From: Ottelia alismoides
Taxonomy: Eukaryota > Streptophyta > Magnoliopsida > Alismatales > Hydrocharitaceae
Assembly (NCBI GenBank): GCA_037367405.1
Contig: JAZKJV010002611.1
Coordinates: 806,001-870,000 of the forward strand
Direction of reading: 5' to 3'
DNA: 64,000 nucleotides
The translations under genes were made by a program, and so were the position numbers. Positions 1 to 11,213 of the stretch are shown in pieces (position 1 is the stretch's first letter; every line of letters begins with the position of its first letter). Under the pieces are notes generated by a model, which saw only the letters and a program-made list of their open reading frames with translations, was not told where the DNA came from and ran no database searches.

Positions 1-237
1 GGACTCGACCTTCATTAAGGATACCACAGAGAAAGCGACAAGGTGGGAGGCGACACAATATCACTTACATGGAGGCCATCCACAATTACCTCCACCTCAT
101 CCTAGCAGGGTTGTGCAATGGGACTTCTCCTAATTTTATAGGGACCATCGCCATCACCCGACAACGACAACAACACCTGTTAGTCAGTTGACACCTACCT
201 TGGGATAGGCCTTGGCAGGACGCAGTTTAGTTTCTTC

Positions 238-450
238 TTGCCCCCTACACATGCAATGGGTTGTAGGCCTGGGGCTGGCAGTTTTGCTTCTGGTGGGATC
301 TTGTCACAGGCAGACCGTCATACTTGTTACTATTGTAGTCAACTAGGCCACTTCAAGGCCCGATGCCCTTTGCATACTAGCAGCTCAAGCACGCAGCAAA
401 AACAGGGTGGAAGACCAACTGGGTCTTCCAGCCAGTTTCAGAGATCATGA
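238..450 (+). pseudogene. E0 gag C-terminus with CCHC zinc knuckle
   Basis: This is the tail of the E0 nucleocapsid region. The knuckle CYYCSQLGHFKARC fits C-x2-C-x4-H-x4-C and lies at 325-366. In Ty3/gypsy elements it binds element RNA during particle assembly. It is followed by a Ser/Gln-rich stretch (about 379-447), as is usual just before the protease, and ends at a stop at 448-450. The upstream 1-237 bases look like further gag sequence broken by stops; I cannot trace one frame through them. The knuckle residues are intact although the gene is not. Confidence 0.75.
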
Positions 451-540
451 TTCTGCCGAGGTGGCTGTAACTTCCAGCGGGCCCTACATCAGATAGTCAG
501 TGCTGCAGGATCTAGCGCCCCACCACGAGGGTAGCTGAAT

Positions 541-897
541 GCAGTGACACAGGAACAATCTCATGTTTCTGGATCGGTCGTCAGAGGTATGATTTCATAC
601 CATGGGATTTCTTTACATGCATTATTCGATTCAGAGGCCACGCATTCCTTCCTTGCACATCGTATGGTGCCCATATTGGGCAAGTTAGTGATGGAGGTTG
701 CTTCCTCGTACTACATCAAGGGCCCAGGGGGCCAATTGTTCATTATCTGCCAGGCAGTGGAGGATGTGTGTATGCATATAGGTGGGCATGAGATGCCCGC
801 ATTCTTGTTGTTGATACAGTTAGAGGATTTTGACATCACCTTGGGTATGGACTGATTAGAGAGGCACCACGCATGTATGTATTGTTTTTGGAAGACG
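541..897 (+). pseudogene. E0 aspartic protease
   Basis: A stretch of about 100 codons from 544 carries the retropepsin active-site region LFDSEATHSF near 622-651. Family members have D-S/T-G here, so this copy has Glu in place of the catalytic-loop Gly (codon at 634-636). The block ILLGMD-like (DITLGMD, ending at 852) is the usual C-terminal protease signature and is followed by a TGA at 853-855. A Trp (TGG) is typical at that place, so this looks like a TGG to TGA change. Coding similarity seems to continue to about 897. It would have cleaved the gag-pol polyprotein. Confidence 0.7.
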
Positions 898-1046
898 GCG
901 GTTTTCCACTTACCTGGAGTGCTACCGTTTCAGTTCGATGGATGCGCATCTGATGGCGGGATTGAGTGCATCTCCACCTTGTGGGCACAACAGTTTCTTA
1001 TCCAGGGTTTTGTAGGCTACATTGCGGTCCCTCCATATAGGTTGAA

Positions 1047-1898
1047 CTGATGTGTGAGTTCCCTGATGTATTTCCAAATGAACTGCCTGGATTACTGCTA
1101 GTACGAGAGATAGAGTTTGAGATCATGCTATTTCCAGATACACATCCAATTTCTATCCCTCCATATAGGTTGGCACCAGCTGGGCTCAAGGAGATCAAGG
1201 TACAGTTGTAGGAGATGTTGGAGAAGGGATTCATTCACCCCAGTACGTCACCATGGGGAGCACCAGTTCTCTTCCTGAAGAAGAAGGATGGATCCGTAAG
1301 GCTATGCATAGACTATAGGAAGTTGAACAAGAGAACGGTCAAGAACAGTTACCCACTTCCTAGGATAGATGATCTATTTGACCAGTTGCAGGGAGCGGCA
1401 ATGTTCTTTAAGATTGACCTGCGATCGGGATATCATTAGTTTAGGATCAAGGAAGTCAATGTAATGAAGTCTGCATTCCGCACTAGATATGGCCACTATG
1501 AATTCTTGTTGATGCCGTTTGGACTTACGAATGCACATGTCACATTCATGGATTTGATGAATCAGGTCTTCAATCCACATTTGGACAGATTTGTAATTGT
1601 GTTCATTGATGATGTTCTAGTCTACTCTCACGATGAATATGAGCATGAGTCTCATCTTCACACTATACTAGAGACGCTCCGAGATCACCAGTTGTATGCT
1701 AAATACAACAAGTGCGAGTTTTGGCTTTCTGAGGTGGCTTTTCTTGGCCACGTGGTTTTTGGGACAGGGGTGTCAGTTGACCCCGCCAAGATTGATGCAG
1801 TGGTGTCTTGGGAACGACCCAAGATGGTTACGGAGATTCGCAGTTTCCTTGGCCTCACCGGGTTTATAGGAGGTTTGTTAGAGGGTTCTCTCAGTTAG
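1047..1898 (+). pseudogene. E0 reverse transcriptase, interrupted
   Basis: One frame from about 1047 carries the approach to RT, ending before RT motif 1 at a TAG (about 1209-1211). It then runs KGFIHPS...[15 protein letters not shown] and the IDYRKLN block (1299-1330), and LRSGYH (1419-1436). A TAG follows at 1437-1439. The same frame resumes with the MPFGL block and the catalytic FIDD (1602-1613), then LGHVVF, and is lost by frameshift near 1865. Both Asp residues of the FIDD box are present. The enzyme would copy element RNA into DNA in cytoplasmic particles. The stops and the frameshift make it non-functional. Confidence 0.85.
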
Positions 1899-2400
1899 CT
1901 CTACCCCTCACTCGGTTGACGCATAAGGATGCCCCATTTATTTAAAGTGAGAAATGCGAGTTGAGATTCCGAACGCTCAAGGAGCGATTGACTTCTGCGC
2001 CCATCCTCACCTTTCCTTCTGGTACTTTAGACTTCACCGTGTACACAGATGCTTCCAAGGAGGGCTTGCGTGCAGTGTTAATAGCGTGGACAGGTAGTGG
2101 TATACACGTCACGATAGCTGAAGAACCATGAATGCAACTACACCACTCATGACTTGGAGATGGCGGCTGTAGTCTTTGCATTAAAGATATGGTGTCACTA
2201 TTTGTATAGGGAGACAATTGAGATCTTCACAGACCACAAGAGCTTCAAGTACATTTTTAATCAGAAGGATCTGAATATGAGACAAAGATGGTGGATGGTG
2301 GATGGAACTGCTAAAAGATTTTGATTGTACCATCTCCTACCATCCTGGTAAGGGGAATGTGGTAACAGATGCCTTGAGTAGACGACCATGCATTGAGGGT
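1899..2400 (+). pseudogene. E0 RNase H region
   Basis: After the RT frameshift, Ty3/gypsy RNase H similarity continues in changing frames. The clearest landmark is VYTDASKEG at about 2038-2064, which holds the first catalytic Asp of the element RNase H. Further on comes sequence reading FTDHKS-like around 2226-2245 and the [12 protein letters not shown] end near 2361-2385. No frame stays open across it. In an intact element this domain removes RNA from the RNA-DNA hybrid. It sits between RT and integrase, as expected. Confidence 0.65.
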
Positions 2401-2412
2401 TCGATAGCCTAG

Positions 2413-3548
2413 TTGCAGACTTGGGATGTGCTCACTACACTTAGTGAGTGTCATCCATTTGAGGGCATACCCAATGTAGTGATAGTGCCATCCAAATATA
2501 GCAGCTTGTGGGACAGGATTGTTCAAGGGCAACAGACAGATCAGAGGGTCCAAGACTTATACCATAGATGCTTGAAGGATGAACTCAATGGATTTCAAGT
2601 CTGTGAATCCATCGTGTGGAAGGGGGACTGCGTGTGTGTCCCAGATGACATGGAACCGAGGAAAGAGATATTGGATGAGGCACATAGCTCAAGACTTTCC
2701 ATACATACAGGTGGCACCAAGATGTAAAGGGACCTCCGTCAACACTTTTGGTGGGAAGGCATGAAGAAGGACATAGCCGAACATGTTAGCATATGTCTTA
2801 CTTGTCATATGGTGAAGGCATAACACCATAGGCCTCCTGGTTTACTGCAGCCTCTTCCCATCCCGGTGTGGAAATGGGAGAGCATCTCCATGGATTTTAT
2901 CACATCATTGCCACACACTCCTGGAGGGCTTGATGCGATATGCGTCATCGTTGACCGGCTGAACAAGTCAGCCCATTTATCCCGGTCAACATGACATATA
3001 CACCATACAACTAGCCAAGTTATATGTTCAACACATCATTCGGTTGCATGGGATACCCAAAGAAGTAGTGTCAGACAAAGATTCCTGTTTCACATCACAC
3101 TAATGGGGAGAGTTCATGAGAGCCTTGAGGATAGAGCTACATATGAGTTCAGCCTACCATCCACAGACAGATTGGCAGTCTGAAAGGACCATTCATACCT
3201 TGGGGGATCTACTACGAGCATGAACGGTTGAGTGGAAGGGATCTTGGAAGGATCACCTCCCTCTAGTTGAGTTTACATACAATAATAACTACCATGCCAG
3301 TATAGGCATGGCACCATTTGAGGCATTGTACAGGAGGAGGTGCACGACGCCTTTGTGTTGGCAGTAGGTGTGTGATAACACCATGTTCACCCCACAGATC
3401 ATTGAGGAGACCTCCATAGTAGAAGAAATTGCTAGGAGGAAATTATTGACTGCACGTCGGCGTAGAGACCTCGAGTTTCAGGTATGTTGCCGTGCATTCG
3501 TGCCCTAATGGGCAATTTTTAGTCAATCCTGTGTGACTAAGCATTTCT
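2413..3548 (+). pseudogene. E0 integrase, zinc-binding and catalytic core, broken
   Basis: A 104-codon open piece (2413-2727) holds the linker before integrase and the start of the HHCC region. The zinc-finger cysteines are visible as CLTC near 2794-2805 and are followed by a stop at about 2821. Core landmarks then appear in shifting frames: SMDFITSLP near 2887-2913 (first catalytic Asp), [11 protein letters not shown] near 2946-2978, a second-Asp region near 3070-3090, and YHPQTD...SERTIH around 3159-3200 (catalytic Glu). The later EFTYNNNYHASIGMAPFEALY block (about 3270-3330) is typical of Ty3/gypsy integrase. Multiple stops and frameshifts make it a relic. Confidence 0.75.
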
Positions 3549-3549
3549 C

Positions 3550-3858
3550 ATGATCACAAGTCGGGGACTTCATTTTCTTACGTGTGTCCCCAATGAGAGG
3601 TGTACAATGTTTCGGTGCAAAGGGAAAGCTAGCACCGCATTTTGTGGGGCCATTCAATATTTAGCTTACAGGATGGCCCTTCCCCCACACCTAGAGGGCA
3701 TCCATGACGTACTCCACATGTCGAACCTCAGAAAGTACATCCGAGATCCTCGACACGTGGTCAGCTACGAGGACTTGATGGTGGAGCCAAACCTCTCCTT
3801 CCGAGAAGAGCCGGTACAATTAGATCACGTGGTTAAGAAGCTGAGGCAAAAGAAGTAC
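3550..3858 (+). pseudogene. E0 integrase C-terminal domain, cut by A1 insertion
   Basis: This open frame ends in the conserved tail of Tekay/Del integrases: RMALPPHLEGIHDVLHMS at about 3673-3726, then LRKYIRDPRHVVSYEDL and an EEPVQLDHVVKKLRQKKY-like end. The normal continuation past KKY is absent. At 3859 the sequence changes to the TGATGAA terminus of the A1 LTR, so the reading frame is truncated by insertion rather than by mutation. The five bases before the junction (AGTAC, 3854-3858) would be the left target-site copy. The right copy lies outside the window. Confidence 0.8.
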
Positions 3859-5013
3859 TGATGAACCTCTATTTCATCATCTTTATTCTATCATTTTGGC
3901 CTCAAAAACCCTAGTAAATACATGTAAATACCCTTAATTCATGCATTTTAGCATTCATGCATGTGTATGTAAATAGTATATAAAATACGGGGTTTAAAGC
4001 CAAAATTATAGAATAAAGAAAAGAAAAGAAAAAGAAATAAAATATTGCAAATATTTTATGTCATGAAACCCCGAGACCTAGGCATCTAGATGAATAGGTC
4101 GACAAGGAATAAAGTAGGGGGAGATAAGGGCCAAAATACAATAAAAGTACCCTTTTATTTAATCCATTCCTTATTCATTTTGAGACCTATTTTTAGTTCC
4201 ACTTTTTATACTTCAAATAAAGAAACTTTGAACATGACAGTTGTAGATAATTAAATATATAAAAATACAAAATTGATTTCACCGAAAAATAATGTACAGA
4301 TAAAAAGTTAAGATCTGAATAAAATTCCAGAATCCCAACTTCCCAGACGTGTATCTCTCGAATAAAAACTCGAAATATATCAAAATCACCTTTAATTGTA
4401 TATAATTTTTCATAAGATATTTAATGAAGGTGGTTTCATATTTTACGGAGCTACGGTTTGAGAGTTGAGTTTTGGACCCCTATTGTATACTTGTACAAAT
4501 TAAAATATTTATTTTATTTATTATTCATTATTTTTATACTTTTATATTTTTATAATTTTGTAAATATTATTTATGATGTATATGTATATTAAAATAGGAA
4601 TAAAAACACAAATAAAACACAAAAATAAAATAGTTGCATACAATACATAGATAAATTACCTATACCTATGTAGATTATATATCTATTTATTTACTTGTAC
4701 AAAATACATCAGAAAAATAAAATAAAAATATATTTAAGTATATAAAAATAATTTATAAATTTATAAAATGATAAACCAAAATAAACAAATTAAATTTACA
4801 AAATAAAAAATAAAAAATTAAAATATATAGATATGTATACCTATATAGGCCATAAAAGGTAACTTGTATTTTTATACCTCAAAATATTAAATAAAAATCA
4901 TAATAAAATAATTTAGAAAATAATACACATTTTTTATTTTATAATTTTAATTTAATAAACCATTTCATAATTCTTTTTGATTTTTTAAATCTTTTTCAGG
5001 ATGTTTTTTCCTT

Positions 5014-5033
5014 GTTGGTCCACGTGGACCAAC
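5014..5033. promoter_or_regulatory. 20-bp perfect palindrome centred on a G-box
   Basis: GTTGGTCCACGTGGACCAAC reads the same on both strands and has CACGTG at its centre. The second A-type LTR has it at 43761-43780, extended to 24 bp (43759-43782). It lies at the start of the GC-rich part of the LTR, where a promoter or enhancer would be expected. CACGTG is the plant G-box bound by bZIP and bHLH factors (family knowledge); binding here is inference. Confidence 0.6.
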
Positions 5034-6268
5034 CAGGTTGCGTCAAGGGTTGACCTGGGTCAACTCTCTGCCCAACGTTCTGAAGGTTGTCAGAATGGGT
5101 TTTGACATGATTTCTCAGATTTTTCACGCCTCTATCTTTCACCATTTCATGTCGCGCCCTTGACAACTTTTTCTCCTTGTGGATACACCTTTCACGCCCA
5201 GATCTTTCCTCGGGGATAGAATCACTGAATCACCCGCTGCGCCTCGATCTTCGTAGCCACTTCGTCAACCCTTCAAAAACATATCTGACCTTCCTCCTCG
5301 AGTTTTAACCCTTTTGAACCCATATCTTCTCCACCTTTTATGCGCCATCAGAGAAGGGAGGTGACAACTCCCATTCCCAGCCGTCAAGAAGATCGAGGAA
5401 GGGCCGAGGCGTCTCCACCACCTCTGACGAAGTCCCGCCGTCGAGGTTCCCATCTCAGGTGAACTCCACATTTGAGGTTCATTTCCTTTCATTTCTTTTA
5501 TGTATTCTTTGTTGGACGTAGTCCTAGGATAAATATCCAATCGTCCTCTCTGAGTTCCAACCATTGATTCACCTAAACTTCACCTCGCCGGAGCTCGCTC
5601 CGGCTGTCCGACCATCTCACCGTCCTCCGCTTCCCTACGCTTCTCCAACCATCGAGGCATTTTGACCTTGACGGTTTAACCTTTCCTGTGCAGGTCTGAG
5701 CACCAAAGCCGTAACTGGAGTGGTTTTGGAGGTTCACCGGAGGTCCTCGGAGCTCCAAAGCTCCGCCGTCTTCCTACGAGCCCCCCAGTCAACGCCGAGG
5801 CCTTTTTGGCAACTCCAACAGCTAGAAGAAGCCTCCAGGAAGAGAACGCACCATTTTGCGAGATTCAAGTCCTCCGGAGGTCGGAGGAAGAGCTCGGAGA
5901 ACTTCGCCTGGCCGGAGCTCCTCCTTGTTCATTCTCCTGCGCCCCAGCCGTCCGATCAAGGTGCCTCTCCAGATCACACATCCACCATTCGATTTCCACC
6001 ATTCCCAACCGTCAGATCCTCCAGCGAAGATCTAATCCTAGCCTTGAGGTCGAACTGTCATAGGCTGTTACGAGCGCACCACATGTTCAAGTGAAGGACG
6101 ATCAACCGTTGGATGCACCTGGCTTGGGTATTTGGAACTTTTGACCCAGGCCCTTTTTGTATTTAATATTCAGTACATGCACTTTCTTCTGCGGTTTAAT
6201 TATTTTGTATTATTTGTGGAAAAACCCTTGTAGTTTCTACTATTGCACTTAGGTCCCCGCCCATGTCA

Positions 6269-6462
6269 CCTCACGTGCCTGTGCACGTGAGGGGAGTGGA
6301 AATTTTGTAGAGGCCCCCTTGCAGGTTTCCTTATTTCCATTCAGTACTGAAACTTTCATATTAAGTGTAATATTTTTGGAAAAATTGCAAAACAACCCTC
6401 AGGTTTTTGTTATTTTCTTATAGGTCCCTTCCAAGTCACGTGTTGCGTGCACGTGACCTTGG
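6269..6462. promoter_or_regulatory. Two inverted G-box pairs in the A1 LTR
   Basis: Pair one has CACGTG at 6272-6277 and 6284-6289 within CCTCACGTG...CACGTGAGG. Pair two has CACGTG at 6437-6442 and 6450-6455 within CCAAGTCACGTG...CACGTGACCTTGG. Both pairs are inverted repeats. In the A2 LTR pair two is kept (45170-45175, 45183-45188), while pair one has decayed. Confidence 0.5.
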
Positions 6463-7693
6463 AGATTTTGTACCGTTTAGCCCTGTGGTTCTTGGATTTA
6501 TGGATTAGTCCATAAAGTTTTTATTGTAGTATATATTTTCTAGAAAAATTGCACTTGGGCCCTTACTGTTCTTGATATTTATACATATGCCCTTGCAAGT
6601 AGTGTAGTTTCTCTTTGTTGTATCTATTTATTTCATGCATCCATAAAACCCTAAAAAAATCCTAAAAAACATCATTGTGTGTCTATTGCATTTCTCTATC
6701 ACGCCATATTTTTACTTTGCATTTTTGTTACGTTTTATTATTTATAAAATTCAAAAACATGCATTTTATTCACTGTTTGAATTAGAAAATACATAAAAAT
6801 TAGAAAAAATCTTTGAAAAATTCCAAAAAAACCATATTTTGTTTATTTCTGTGTGTTTTGACTTTAGATCAGAAGTCACTAAAAAATACAAAAGAAAACT
6901 CCTAAAAATTAGAAAACCCCTAAAATCTTCATAAAAATTTATAAAATCTATAAAAATCTAAAAATTGTGTTTTCTCCTCCTGAATTTTCCTTATTGTATT
7001 ATCTTTAGTTTAAAATTAATTTGGAGAATTTTTGACACTGTTTGATTGTTTTCATCTTCATTTTAATTTCGGCTAGTAATTTTGTTCGTTGTTTTCAGTA
7101 TTTTTGATTTTAAAATACCAAAAAAATTAGGAAAAATTTAGAAAAATTACAAAAACATTATAAAAATATAAAAAAGCCCAAAACACTTTATTTCCTGTAT
7201 TTTGAGTATTTATACATACTTTTATCTCTCTCTCATCCCTATTGTGTATATATATATATCCTATATCGTCCTATATCTTTATTAAAAGAAAAAGAAAAAA
7301 ATAAAAACACAACATATAAATTGAAAAGACAAAATTAATAAATTAAAAATCAAAATATAAAAATATAAAATCAAAAATAAAAATTATAGAAAATTAAAAA
7401 CCCACAAAAAATTAGTATTTGCATAGGCATTTGATCACATTCATCCTTGTGCATTGATTTTCCCGATCTGTCCTGCTTGTTCTCTGTGTTCGACCTCTAC
7501 ATGCTTGCACACTATACACATTCATTGTACAGTCATAATAAATTTTAACTCCGCACATTTACTTTCATTGCTTGATTTATCTGTTGTGGGTTAATTGTTG
7601 ATTGACCCGGGTTTCGTGAGCGGTTGCCACAACGACTTTGTCTTCGCCTTGTGTGAGACATATTTTGACCCTCGTGAAATCCGCGCCATCAAA

Positions 7694-7710
7694 TAGCGTC
7701 GTTGCCGGGG
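7694..7710 (+). promoter_or_regulatory. A1 primer-binding site, tRNA-Asp type
   Basis: The 17 bases two positions after the LTR end read TAGCGTCGTTGCCGGGG. The 3' end of plant tRNA-Asp(GUC) pairs with TGGCGCCGTTGCCGGGG, so this copy has two mismatches, both C/G to T/A changes. Minus-strand DNA synthesis would start here. The same site is kept better in A2 and N3. Confidence 0.85.
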
Positions 7711-9175
7711 AGCAACAACGATTAGATTGGATTTCTTTGTGATTGATTGTGAATACTTGTCTACATTTTTGTCACATTCATTTGTTGATATATCTTGTTG
7801 AGCTATCTAACCTCCTCTCTTTGTTGACTTTGTGCGAGGTACTACGGATCAAGGGAGGCGCTCTCTAGGCGCTTACGCACCCACGTGAAGCCAGCTTCGA
7901 CTTGCTACTTTTGCACTAAGGATACTTAGAGAATTTTGTAGATTAGCTCTAGTTATTTCTTTGACATTACTTGCGTAATTTGAAGTGAGAGAGTGACTCT
8001 AACTTGTAATAATTTGGACTTGGACACTTCTACACTTCACGAGGTCCATTGCCAAGGGATTGTTCCCTTGGGGGCCTCGCCGTTTTTTCATAGTTTTCTC
8101 GTAGTTTTGTCGATTTTACTATCTTCTTGATTCGCGAGGATTTAGCCCCTAGATTTAGGAGTTTTATTGATTGTGACGTAATTAGCTAAGGCCCAACACC
8201 TAATATCTTGCATGCACCTATAGATCGTAATTGGACTTAGCTAGTAATTCATTAAAAATGCTATTTGACTTGGATAAGAGACCACATGCCGGGAGGGGTC
8301 GTATACAACGCTTGCAAGATCCATTGTGGTGGACACCGATTGGTTCCCAAGATCGGACTCCGCTCTCTCTTCCTAGTCGTAGCTACTTGTTCTTCACGAT
8401 CAATAGAAATTGCTCATCTAGGGATGGTTTCCTCGTGCATCATATAGGTAGTTTATTTCCTATCTTTAAATTTATGCACGGATCACCCTACATGTAGAGT
8501 GCTGGAGCAAGGTAAGCATGTCTAACTTTGCATGCATCATTGTGTTTGATCGCGCATCAATTTTTCCGACTTCCTCCCCCGTTTTATTGGACTCAAAATA
8601 ACCAAGGAAATTGGAAAATTCGTTAGGCATTGTTTTTATCAGAAAAATAGCTAAAAAAGAGACAATCGAATAAAATTAGGACTGCTAATGCAAACTTGAC
8701 CTTAAAATTCACCTCACCAAAAATTTTTGTCTAGGGGAGAGTAGCCCCCTCATTGGTTGATTTATCTGTAGTGAGAGAGTGACCCACACACTAGGATAGA
8801 GCCACACCCGAAATTCTAGTTGACTACGTGTCTTGGTGAGTCGTACTCTAGTGAGGATCTCTCCGGTAACCGGTAAAGCGGGACCGCGACGTCCTTAACA
8901 TATTGAATTGATCGGGTAGCTGGTAAAAGGTCCGCAATTCATACTGGATGGGAAAGATCTCATTTGGGATCGGGACAGTCGGTTAGGAGAGTTGGGCTCC
9001 TAACAACTCGCTTAATCGCTTTGATAGATTGATTGATCAGCTAAATAAAATTGACAAGATAAACGACTGAACCTTCACGGTCATCAGCTCAGAGTTGTGT
9101 AGGTGAATTGGTGGTTTGATTGCTAATCTTGTTTGCATTCTAGATCTCATCCGTCTTTCTCTCCAGATCAAGATA
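7711..9175 (+). other. A1 untranslated leader, 1.5 kb
   Basis: No convincing coding frame lies between the PBS and the gag start. The leader aligns over its whole length with that of A2 (46444-47905). Two blocks are also recognisable in the non-autonomous elements: the GAGTAGCCCCC stretch near 8739-8750, and GGGTAGCTGGTAAAAGGTCC plus ATACTGG at 8914-8947. Such leader blocks are good candidates for dimerisation or packaging signals; that role is inference. Confidence 0.6.
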
Positions 9176-11207
9176 ATGGGAAGGAGATCCCTTAGGCCAC
9201 CTCTGGTGGCACCACTATCAAGCACTCCTCCCTATTCATCTAGGTCGGCTTCGAGGAGTTTAGACCCACTCGTCGAGCCTGAGTTCACGTCCACCCTGTT
9301 CCCCCTCGATCACCATTCTTCTTCTATCAGTCCTATGGTGTCAAGTATAGTGCAACAGAGATTTCTGGACATTTGACGGCACCTGAGATGGGTACCTTTG
9401 CCTTTGCAGAGGCCTAAGACATGGCCAGTAGTGAGGGACGTCCAGATAAGCAGGGACAACCTTCGTATGTGTATGATCGGACTAGCATCAACAATTCACT
9501 ATTATCTTCCCTGGAGACTATGCAGAGACAGATCAGAGATCAGGGAGCCTTCATGGGTGACATCATGAGAGAGCTAGCGTAGATGCGAGCGGATAGAGAA
9601 GATAGATCTGAGGGCAGTGGAGAGATACCTGAAGAGAGACCCAAAGGAGGAGGTGGAGCAGGAGGAGACCGACAAAAGGCGGACCAACCACCGAGGACCA
9701 TGAGACAGTTGCACAACCCTGGTGCAAGTCTCACTCACCGATGGATCTAGCTTCCTCCCATTGTTGGGAACTTTGAGCTTCTCCCCCAGACTATCCAGTT
9801 GTTGCCCAAGTTTCATGGGATGACCACCGAGGAGCTTCATCTCCATCTGTAAGAGTTTGAGATGATTTGCAGCATTTTCCACGACAGACTGGTGGACAGG
9901 GACACGATAAAGATGATTGCCTTCCCATTCTCATTGATTGACAGAGCAGCCTATTGGCTGAAGCATCTAGGAAGGTATGTCACACCTTGGGAGCAGCACC
10001 AGACCAAGTACTTGAACAAGTACTATCCACTCGGTCGGACCAATGCAGCACGAGCTATGATCAGCAACTTCACGATGATCCTGAATGAGCAGTTCCATGA
10101 GGCTTGGGATCGATTTAGAGAGCTCATTGACCGGTGTCCACATCTTGATATAGCAAAGCCCAACCGTGTTCAGAGCTTCTTTTGTGGACTGACACCAGAG
10201 CTGCATGGGCTAGTGAATGACTCTTGTAGAGGGTCATACTTTTCCAAGGGTGAAGACCAGGTATGGACCATCTATGAGGAGATGGCAGAGAATTCAATAG
10301 TGATGTCCTAAGACCGGGTCTACACACAGTCAAAGGCCCCCCAAGGGGCAGGTTTATATCAGAGGATTGCACGTATCGATGCCGGTTCCCACACTCTGTC
10401 AGCAGCAGCAGCTCAGGTTGAATCTACCGCAACCGACATGGGAATCATTAGCGACAAGCTGGACTGCATCGAGATCCATGAGAATAAGTAGAGCTAGGGG
10501 CTTTCCTAGATGGACCTGCTAGCAAAGACCACGAGCGACCGGAAGACCCAGATCTTGTGTATTCAGGAAGCACAGACGTCCTGACACCAACCCCCCAAGT
10601 CACGTGCTGATTCTAGCAATAGCAGCTCCACCCAGCCCTCTGCCACACACCGCCAGGTTCACCATATCCAGGCAGAGCCGGTCCAACAGATACAATACTG
10701 CCCATCACCACCGCTATCTCAGGACACTCAGATGGTAGTTTACTAGCCGGATCAACCACTGGCAGTTCTACCTCCACCATCCTTCAAGCAGGAGCCATTG
10801 ATGGAAGTCAATGGGATATGGTACGACCGGTACCCACAGCAGGCAAGGATTCGTCGCGATCATCACAGATTCCGTTGGACCATCGAAGGTACCTCATCCC
10901 AACACCAGCCTCCCGCTCAAGGCGGCCAGATTAACCGCCAGCAGCAGCAGCCCTATCACTCCCACCAGCAGTACCAGCAGGGTCCCCGTCCTTCTTATCA
11001 AGGACAACAATGGAGGCAGCGTCAACAGCCTTACCAATCATACTCCCAGCCCCCCCTCACTATTCACAACAACAACAACCTCATGTCCAGCATGGGAACA
11101 CTTCCGATTCTCCAATACCTGCCTTCAAGAACCCAGCTCTTGACGACCTTGCCCGCTTGATCTCCAAACAACAGGCATCCTTCCGGCGAGAAATGGACGA
11201 GTTCTGA
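9176..11207 (+). pseudogene. A1 gag, Athila type, broken by stops and frameshifts
   Basis: The start ATG at 9176 (MGRRSLRPPL) is conserved in A2 (47906). The frame shifts near 9343, where one base is missing relative to A2. The longest open part (9862-10311) carries the gag core: FHDRLVDRDT, DRAAYWLKHLGR, then EQFHEAWDRFRELIDRCPH (about 10090-10146) and a YEEMAENS end. That core matches the Athila gag pattern. There is no CCHC knuckle. Stops at 10309, 10489, 10495 and 10507 are CAA/CAG codons in A2. The 3' part (10798-11207) is Gln/Pro/Ser-rich and shifts frame near a C run at about 11050. The product would have been the capsid protein. Confidence 0.75.
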
Positions 11208-11213
11208 CAAGAG

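Larger units (their letters stand above)
1..3858 (+). mobile_element. E0: decayed Ty3/gypsy element, Tekay/Del-like, incomplete on both sides
   Basis: This is the outermost host element. It reads, in order, gag zinc knuckle (325-366), protease (about 541-897), reverse transcriptase (about 1047-1898), RNase H (about 1899-2400), integrase (about 2413-3548) and the integrase C-terminal tail (to 3858). This protease-RT-RNase H-integrase order defines Ty3/gypsy. The C-terminal tail around LRKYIRDP and the adjoining block are typical of the Tekay/Del chromovirus branch, so that lineage call comes from family knowledge. All frames carry stops and frameshifts, so it is dead. The left LTR lies before base 1. 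The right side is cut at 3858/3859 by Athila-like element A1, directly after a codon run ending KKY, and the rest should lie beyond the window. Confidence 0.85.
3859..7691 (+). repeat. A1 5' LTR (3.8 kb)
   Basis: It starts TGATGAACC exactly where E0 integrase stops and ends CCATCA two bases before the PBS. From about 4079 on it matches the LTR at 42827-46424 nearly end to end, with many small differences. The first 21 bases form TGATGAA-7 nt-TTCATCA. Most of it is very A/T-rich (4200-5000, 6600-7440), with a GC-rich block at about 5000-6150. A possible TATA element is GATAAATA at about 5528 (also about 44275 in the other LTR); this is uncertain. It contains paired G-boxes (6272-6289, 6437-6455) and a 20-bp palindrome (5014-5033). 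Short frames inside it are not convincing genes. Confidence 0.85.

Noticed and set aside
5720..6094. Frame of 124 codons in the A1 LTR, with a similar 141-codon frame at 44467-44892
   Set aside because: Both copies stay open, but they are LTR sequence of high GC content, no domain is visible, and the ends differ. Overlapping frames on the same strand are about as long. Codon-level selection would be needed to accept it.
10798..11160. Gln-rich frame as a host transcription-factor gene
   Set aside because: It is collinear with A2 gag and lies between the gag core and the protease linker.
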